A stretch of 64,000 nucleotides of DNA. Source: Cephalotus follicularis. Taxonomy: Eukaryota; Streptophyta; Magnoliopsida; Oxalidales; Cephalotaceae. Shown here one piece after another: positions 57,070 through 64,000 of the stretch; the first letter of the stretch is position 1, and each line of letters starts with the position of its first letter. The position numbers and the translations under genes are program-made. Where the stretch lies: contig BDDD01000267.1 in assembly GCA_001972305.1 (NCBI GenBank), forward strand, positions 191,624-255,623, written 5' to 3'. The notes beneath the pieces are model-generated. The model worked only from the letters and a program-made list of their open reading frames with translations, was not told where the DNA came from and did no database searches.

Positions 57070-59871
57070 TGCAGAGATCCAATTTCAAAAAAGGGTATTT
57101 TGGTCATTTGGCATATAGTCGACAGTTCAGCATTGAAATAGTAGTACTATAAGGTATTAAGTATTGGAGTAAATGACAGTTTATACAAATTGGCCTTATG
57201 CGACTAACGGGCTTAAGTGAACGGAATTGAGCTTTGGCTTGGCTATATAAGCCCTTTTACCTTAACAACTCTCATATTACACTTGTGGCTAGGTTTTTAG
57301 AGAGAGGAAGAGTGGGGCAACTGACCTATACAGAGAAAGGGGAGCACAGATCAGATTGAAGGCATGGATTGATGAACATGTTAGAGATCGCTTCAAGCTT
57401 CTCAATGGTTTCGTTCTAAAAAGGTAGAATTCTCTACCATATGCTTTGAATACATGGATTTGCATGGATTAAATATTTATAGATGCAAGAATTGTTGTGC
57501 CTTGATGAACATATTTGTATGTTTGTTATTAGGGAGATTTAGAACGGGTTTGAATTGGTTTTATTTGAACAATTAGAAAGTTAGTTTTAATTAGCTCCTT
57601 TTCAATTTGAGGAGCTTTTAACGGTCCAAATGATTTGAAATTGAGATATGTTGTTCTTAGACATGTCTCGATGTTTTTTCCAAAGTTTCATTTCAAACGA
57701 ATTTGTAAAAGTATGACAAAAATTGGATTTTAAACTCGGATTGAACTTATAGAATCTCTAGCACGTCGACGCCTTAATCTTTTCACGTCATATGTTTAAT
57801 CCAACACGTCGACTTCTTTCCTTTATCACATCGACGCCCTGTGCAATTAAGTCGATGTTGTCCCCTTTTAAAGTCAACATCCTGCTATTTAGGTTCTGAC
57901 AAAATGTTACACCCCAAGATGTCGACCCCTTTCATAAGACGTTGACGCCTTTCCATCATGTCAACGCCTTTTGTCCTGTTATTGTCCTGTAACAGGACTA
58001 TAGTGTAATTTAAACCAAAACCCCTGTTTTACATGTTTTCTTAAACGGTTTTCAATGGGAGTCTTCCAAGGCTCAAATAATACTCTTATAAACATGTTTT
58101 AATATATCTTAATATATTTACGAGAGGATTTACTCAAATGATTAAAAAGGATTAGGATTAAATGGTTTGCGGAGTTTTTCTCAGAAATAGCTCGTTTGAA
58201 ACTTTTTACTTGTTCTTCTCAAACGATCTTCCATGAGAGCCTCTCAAGGCATGATTTTAACTTGTGTCAACTTGTTTTGACTTGTTTAAAAGATCTATAA
58301 GGGGGTATATCATACTAATTTTCAAATGGAGAGTTTAATGGAATTTGAAATGAGTTTTGAGAGCTAAGTTAGCCCTTGGTTTTCAAACCACGTGATATCT
58401 TTCCCAATGCTTTTCTTCTTTGGTATTGCCAAGAAAAATGGACTCAAGACATCAACTCCCACTTTAGGAGCATTGACGTGTCTCCCTATATGGTTATTAT
58501 ATGGTTTGATACTCAAAGAGTCAGCGTTCATCCCATGACGTCAACATCCAAGAGTTTAACATCGATGCCTACCTTGAGCACATCGATGTGTATGCCCTAC
58601 ACAGTTTTAAATGGAAAATGGATGTTTATGGAAAAAGGATGAGTTTTACTAAGCCTTTTTAAAGGCTTTGTCATAAATTAGCCAAATAATGATTTGTACA
58701 ATGGTTTCCAATGGTTTTGTTGTTGAATCGACTATGGACGGATATGGTTTTTATGGTATGGATTTTCACAGATTTGCAAAGATTGAATGTATGATTTGAC
58801 ATTGATTTGTTAACCTATTAGAGTGACCTCATCAGTAACTTCTAGCATGCATGTTAGGCATTGGACTTTGTTCAATTGATCCCTCTGTCTAAGTAGTTAC
58901 TTGCCTTGATTGGCACTATTTATTCATTGGTTGACTCTACGTGTACTAGTTGAGCTTCTGTGGACTAGATCCATCGGCAACTAGGCCTAGTTGAGCTCCT
59001 GTGGACTGATCCACGGGCAGCTAGGCAACCTTAGTTGGGATCTTGTGGATTGATCCATCGGTAACTAAGGACATCCAGTTCAGCTTCTACGGACTAGTCC
59101 TCAAGCAACTGGACATCTAGTCAAGCTCTTATGGACTGATCCATGGGCAGCTAGATCTATGGTACGGGAGGTCATTAAGCTTGATAGGTATGTATGGGTG
59201 TGCTTGCGCACGTGGTATGGAATGTTTAATAGATATATGGATAGGATTTGTTATGATTAGGTCTTATCGCATATGCAACCGGTATGGGACGGTCGTCATA
59301 TGGATGATAGACCGCAATTGGCATTCATGCATATATATATGGGCATGCGTACACTATACACTTCATTGCATATATAGAGTTATTCTACCAGTCTCGTAGG
59401 CTGACCTATTCATGGGCTGCACATCTGTAGATGAGAGATCAGCTAGAGATGGACAATGAGTAGTGAAGCAGTATTTCAGTGATGGGATTCCTGTAGCAGT
59501 ATGCTATCCTACTCTATTGTTACGTAGTAATAGAAGCCTTCTCATGCTGCTTTGGTAGCGCTTTTTCACCTTCTCTTATGGACTTCAAGCAGACAGTTTG
59601 TATCATTATTTGCATGGTTTTAGTTGTAATAGTTATTTTCTAGTAGTATTGCAATTGCATTCAGACATATGTATTAACATTTAAGAGTATCAGGTAAATG
59701 AAATAGAAATGATTGCCGGTTTGTATGTCTTTTAAGATATTTGAATGGATGGTTCCACATTGTGGTTTAAGCTTTTAAATTCTAGCATTTTTTGGATTAT
59801 ATTATGCTAGTAAAGGATAGATAGATAGATGGTGATATCACAGGCTCACCCTTCGAGCTTAGGGTGCCACA
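57070..59871 (+). repeat. LTR of the second chromovirus, 2.8 kb
   Basis: TGCAGAGATCCAATTTC to CGAGCTTAGGGTGCCACA. CTATATAAGCCC (TATA box, about 57243) is 174 bp inside; GTCGACG-type words lie at 57764-57975 with a second patch near 58470-58600; five 42 bp TAGTTGAG-type units at 58947-59155. It resembles the LTR at 54156-56352 in layout and partly in sequence but is a different subfamily. Confidence 0.8.
58947..59155 (+). repeat. Array of five ~42 bp hairpin units
   Basis: Each unit starts near TAGTTGAGCTC and ends near GGCAACTA, an inverted pair, and most carry an inner inverted repeat of the type NTGGACTGATCCAN. Inner stems include GTGGA/TCCAC at 59001-59014 and ATGGA/TCCAT at 59131-59144. 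Confidence 0.85.
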
Positions 59872-61324
59872 AAAAGCAAGAAGGAAAGCTTGAACATGCA
59901 AGGTAAGCAGCACTTACTTGATGGAAGACAACTTCTTCTTTGATTCTTTTCAAATCCTATCAACTTCAAGGATCATCAGCCAATGTGTATGACTCCTCCA
60001 AGGTGTATGCATCAAATACAGATGATCAAGATCTAATGAGAGGAAAGGGGAGATGAATTCGGCCAAACCTAGGGGTTGCTAGACTTGTTGTGTTAGCCTT
60101 TTTTTTAATTAGTTTCTTAACCCTTAAGATTCAATAAGTGACTTCGAGTAAAATCCTCATACTCTCCCTTGTCTATCGGAACTCTTTCATCCTATCCTCA
60201 TAAAGTAAAATTTAAGAATAGTATAAAGTCCGCATGTCCTTAATGCACTAATCTCATTAGTGAGATTAATTAGGGTTAAACCCTAATTAAATTTTTTCTC
60301 ATTTTTGATATCTCACACTTGTATCGTATGTGATTTATATGAAGGTCATATGATTAAATCGTAACAAATATGATTCTACGATTAGTCCATTCTAATCGCG
60401 ATAGAAATTTCTAATCGCGAACACGAATTAAATAACCCTTTTAATTCTCGTTTAACTGAGAATAATAATCAATTGGTCTCAGACACCCTACTGATCATCG
60501 TCGAAATCTAGCAATGTATAATAACCCCTAGGTAATATGAATATACCTTGAACTTTATATTACAATTATATGTACGTATAATCTCTCCAACCATAATGAT
60601 CACATTAAACCTGCTCACATTAAGTAATTAGCTATTATGATATAACTAGAAAAACTTATCCATGTCTAACTTCTCATGGTCATGATATAATTAGCTAATT
60701 ATCTTTGAGCACTTTTTCACTTTATTGGGAGCGATTGATCCCATATTGCACACTCTCATATCTCCATGAATAATTTATCAAGTTCAATAGTGGTTAGGAG
60801 GCATATTTAAGTATCATCAAAACATGATATCTTATATTGTGAAGGCACAGGTCTAAGAACTACTTATACTAGTGCAAGAATAAGAAACATGATTGACCAG
60901 TAAGTAAAACTCCTTACAAGGTTTTTTTTGCGAGTTACTTCAGTGAACTCATTCATTAACGAGCACCCACTTTCATACCATTTATTCTTCTACGTGATGA
61001 CGTTGACAACAATTATTCTCTTAAACGAGCTGGCATGAGACGTGCTAATCTATCCAAATTGGATATGTCTCATTTATGCAATATAATGACTAGGAAGATC
61101 CTAGAATAGAGCTTACAAGGCACCAAGTCTCACTCCATTATCACATCATGATCTCATTCTTCATATTTTAATCTGATGGCATCATTTCGATATGCATATA
61201 TATAAATCATAAGAAAGAAACATTGGCAATGATTGAACGTAAACTTCATATATTGAATAAAAGATATATTACAAACTAGATATTAAATTAAAAGCAACTT
61301 GGCTTACATGACATATCATTAACA
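59872..61324. other. Unassigned A+T-rich repeat-like DNA
   Basis: No protein domain was recognised. 60060-61310 may be an LTR or leader inserted in the copia element to the right (promoter-like ATATATAAATCAT near 61198), but no matching ends or TSD could be fixed. TAATCGCGATAGAAATTTCTAATCGCGA near 60395 is a short inverted-repeat motif. Confidence 0.4.
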
Positions 61325-61600
61325 ACAGGCACATCCATCTATATTGTTCTATGACAACCTGAGTGTTCTTTACACGGCTGTAAATTCATTTTCATGCTAG
61401 AACCAAGCACATTTAGCTTGACTATCATTTTGTGAGAGAAAAGTAGTAATTGGTTCTATTATCACTAAGTTTATGCCTTCAGAGTGTCAAGTTGCTGTGA
61501 CATACTTACAAATCTTCTATCTCGTCAAGTCTTTACAAAGATGCGGACCAAACTCAACTTAATTCCTTCATCGTAGCTTCGTTACAGGGGAGTATTAGGC
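61325..61600 (+). mobile_element. Ty1/copia RNase H tail
   Basis: Plus-strand wording fits the end of copia pol: YDNLSVLYTAVN near 61350-61385, then a segment matching FHARTKHIELDYHF, REKVV and ITKFMPSE near 61395-61485, and an ADILTKSLS-like ending before a purine-rich CAGGGGAGTA (about 61585-61594) that would be the polypurine tract. Broken in a few places. Confidence 0.6.
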
Positions 61601-61809
61601 CATGTCATCTTGTCGCACCTTAAAGAGGAAGAGTGCTCTACAGAGAATTATTTGGACATCAGTACTCTTGAAAATAAGAGATAATAGGGTTCTATTTTTC
61701 AATCTACCAGTTGTATTCTATTAGATAAATATCTCGTGGCTTCTACACTGGGCTCCCTTCCTATGAGTTCTAGGTGAGCTTCTTGTTTTTTTAAAATATG
61801 TGGCTATAA
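61601..61809. other. Possible start of the copia 3' LTR
   Basis: Follows the presumed polypurine tract; no second copy exists in the window to confirm it. Confidence 0.3.
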
Positions 61810-62510
61810 TTACATCACCTCACACATTTGGTAACATGTTGCAAATAGGTAACCGGTTTTTTGGTAACCATTTTGGTAAGATATGTAATAAATACAGTGA
61901 ACCATAACGAAACAATGTAAATGTGTAACAAAATCAAAAAAAAAATTGTAACCCACCCATAAATAAATCTCAACTAGGAGTTGTAAACAATATAGTCGTT
62001 CTGTAAAAGTCAACTATTATGATAAAGTGTAACCATAAATGTGAAGTTTAAACTAAAAACGTTAAGTAATAAAATAAAAACAAAATAATTTTGGTAAAGT
62101 GTAACAGGTATTGTAAAGTATAACAAAAAAATAATATTATAAGTAGATCTATAATTTAATGAACAGTCAATTTAAAAAAAAAAACTTGTAAAGACAGTAA
62201 CGATACCGTAAACTTCAATCAAAATAGTAAATAATAACAAAATTTATAAATCGTAACTAATATGGTTTATTTTAAACCATCAAGTAAATAATAAGGAATA
62301 CAATAAAAATAACAAAGTGCATAAAAGATAACTATTTCAGTAAAAGGTAACAAATGTTATAAAGTTATTAAATATAAAGGTAAAGTTTAATGATAGTATC
62401 ATGTATATTAGAATTAGTAACGATAATAGTGATGATAACATATTCGGTAAAAAATAACAAAAGATGTAACAAATTTTAAACGTTGCTATTGCAACATGAG
62501 TTTTTAAACC
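61810..62510. repeat. GTAAC/GTAAA-rich degenerate repeat block
   Basis: GTAAC, GTAAA or ATAAC words recur every 10-30 bp across about 700 bp (for example GTAAAGTGTAACAGGTATTG then TAAAGTATAACA near 62092-62125). There is no fixed period and no coding potential. Confidence 0.65.
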
Positions 62511-62549
62511 CAACATTTTTCCCTTCGAGTCACAAAACCAAATTTTTTT

Positions 62550-64000
62550 TGTAAGCCCCGAGTTACAGATGTATGTATTTTGTTTGTATTTATACGGTAT
62601 TGTATATACGGATGGCATGGATTGTATATGATATACAGTATTTTTTACTATTATGATTGTTTATGGGTAACGAGAGTTCAATAAAACCTAAGGCATATCC
62701 CTGAGATTTCGCCTAAATGAGCCTATATATAGACACGTAACTCCATTTCCTTCTCATTATTCAATTCTCTTCCATTTCTAGAGAGATAGGGAGAGAGGGA
62801 GTTAGAAAGATAGAGCTCAAAATAGAGCAAGGGAGGAGTCTTTGGGATCGTGGTAGAGCGTAGAACTTGAAGGGAGAAACAGAATAAGGATTCAAGCTGC
62901 CAATTAGCTTGTTCTTTGTTCTCAATAGTTTTGAGGTAAGTTCTACATATATGCTTTGAATCCATGCATTTTAATTGAATTTGATGGATTTTATGGTTAT
63001 GGATAGCTGTATATATGCTAGATGAATGTACTAGGGTGTTTGTTATGGTTTAAAACGGATTGAAATTGAAATCAGAGAGAGAATTGAGAGTTTTAGGTTT
63101 ATTGGCCTAATCTCTTCTCTCTCTAGATTCACGGGTTACGAATACGGATCTGAAGGATTAAGGTTATTTTTAAGTTACAATCGACCTTAGGTGCTTATAA
63201 CTTCCTTTGGATCAAATTTTAAATGGATTTTAAGATTGTTTGATGAACTCCCTACTGTTGTCAAACAGTCGACGCTTTGGCTTGAGGTTTCAGCGCTTTG
63301 TGCGGGATAACCGTAGACATTTTCATGGAAAACGGTCGACGTTTAAAGAAAAATGGCCAAACCGTCGACGTTTTTGATTAAAGCGTCGACGCTTTATGTA
63401 TTACCAAACGGTCGACGCTTCATGCAACGGTTTACGCTTAAGGTGTAACGCCTTAACCGTCGGCGCCTTGCACGAAACCGGTGACGCTTTGGACACTAAC
63501 TGTCGACGCTTTGGACGAAGCAGTTGGCACTTAACACCCTATTTTCAACTCTTTTCTATCCCAAATGCTTATATCTTCAAATAGGTTCCATAGGAAGCCT
63601 CCCTAAGGCCTTATAGCCTATGTGAATCCTCTTTTAATGCTTAAATTACTTGAAACATAATTAATTGATTGATTGGATGAGCTTTGCTAGTACCACCGGG
63701 ACGGTTAGCTTACGAGCTTTCCCAGCTCGGGAGGGGCCGGTTAGCATGATTGGATTGTTGAGCTTTCCTCGCCTTGGACGGTCAGCCTGCGTGCTTTCCC
63801 AACCTTGGACGGTTAGCATTATTGGATTGTGGGATGTTGTTCCTCGCCTTGGACGATTAACCTGCATGCTTTCCTCGCCTTGGACGGTTAGCATCTTTTG
63901 AGTAGTCGAGCTTTCCAAGCCTTGTGCTGGTTAGCCTCGATACATATGGATTGTCTGGTCCTTCGGGACATGACTGATGGATTGTGTGGTTTTAGCCACT
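62550..64000 (+). mobile_element. 5' part of a Tekay-like LTR (runs out of the window)
   Basis: It starts TGTAAGCCCCGAGTTACAG. CCTATATATAG (TATA, about 62723) is 174 bp inside; six GTCGACG words plus variants lie between 63268 and 63540; and from 63690 to 63935 units of GGACGGTTAGC plus GAGCTTTCCC/CCTCGCCTT repeat. The same layout appears in the LTRs at 54156 and 57070. The 3' end is outside the window. Confidence 0.78.

Noticed and set aside
60390-60420. TAATCGCGATAGAAATTTCTAATCGCGA
   Set aside because: A short inverted-repeat motif without further context; not enough to call a regulatory site.

Overview
The window is plant nuclear DNA, probably from a eudicot: it is A+T-rich, carries a canonical MIR172 precursor, and is otherwise dominated by plant-specific transposable element families (Tekay-like and Galadriel/CRM-like chromoviruses, Tat-like gypsy, Ty1/copia including a Sirevirus, CACTA, hAT, an RNase H-bearing LINE, MITEs). 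No species can be named from the sequence. The only convincing host gene is MIR172, with its promoter near 15.4-15.6 kb and hairpin at 16121-16262. No protein-coding host gene, tRNA, rRNA or CRISPR array was recognised.

Layout. 1-4.4 kb: the 3' part of a Tekay-like LTR, a minus-strand gag-protease piece of a chromovirus with its primer binding site, then a hAT transposase remnant. 4.4-15.4 kb: A+T-rich intergenic DNA with a foldback MITE, a 5'-truncated LINE with intact target-site duplication (TSD) and an open RNase H domain, and a non-autonomous CACTA-like element. 15.4-17.8 kb: the MIR172 locus. 17.8-19.9 kb: a small LTR-flanked copia element carrying only gag and protease-region sequence. 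21.8-21.9 kb: a small MITE.

23.0-40.6 kb is a nest. A minus-strand copia element (copia-1) is split by a 7.3 kb CACTA transposon with a GAA TSD, which carries decayed tnpD/TNP2-like and tnpA-like genes. Next to it is a second minus-strand copia (copia-2) that received a 3.9 kb solo LTR (TSD AAACC). Copia-2 then joins abruptly to the 3' end of a Tat-like element (antisense ORF plus LTR). A second Tat-like solo LTR (TSD GATAT) lies at 41.7-42.6 kb.

44.0-64 kb: the 3' end of a Sirevirus, whose LTR is split by a minus-strand Tekay-like solo LTR; a broken Tekay-like element (49.0-56.35 kb); the 3' end and LTR of a related element (56.35-59.87 kb); a copia RNase H tail; a GTAAC-rich block; and the first 1.45 kb of another Tekay-like LTR running out of the window.

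The strongest unexplained pattern lies in the Tekay-like LTRs. Although their sequences differ, each has a TATA box (about 175-185 bp inside the LTR in three of them), a dense short-motif block starting about 695-740 bp inside, and further in, in the three plus-strand copies where it is clearest, a tandem array of about 42 bp units. Those units are nested inverted repeats whose stems show compensatory changes (GTGGA/TCCAC, ATGGA/TCCAT, AAGGA/TCCTT). The motif-block core GTCGAC also clusters in the LTRs of the Sirevirus and copia-2.
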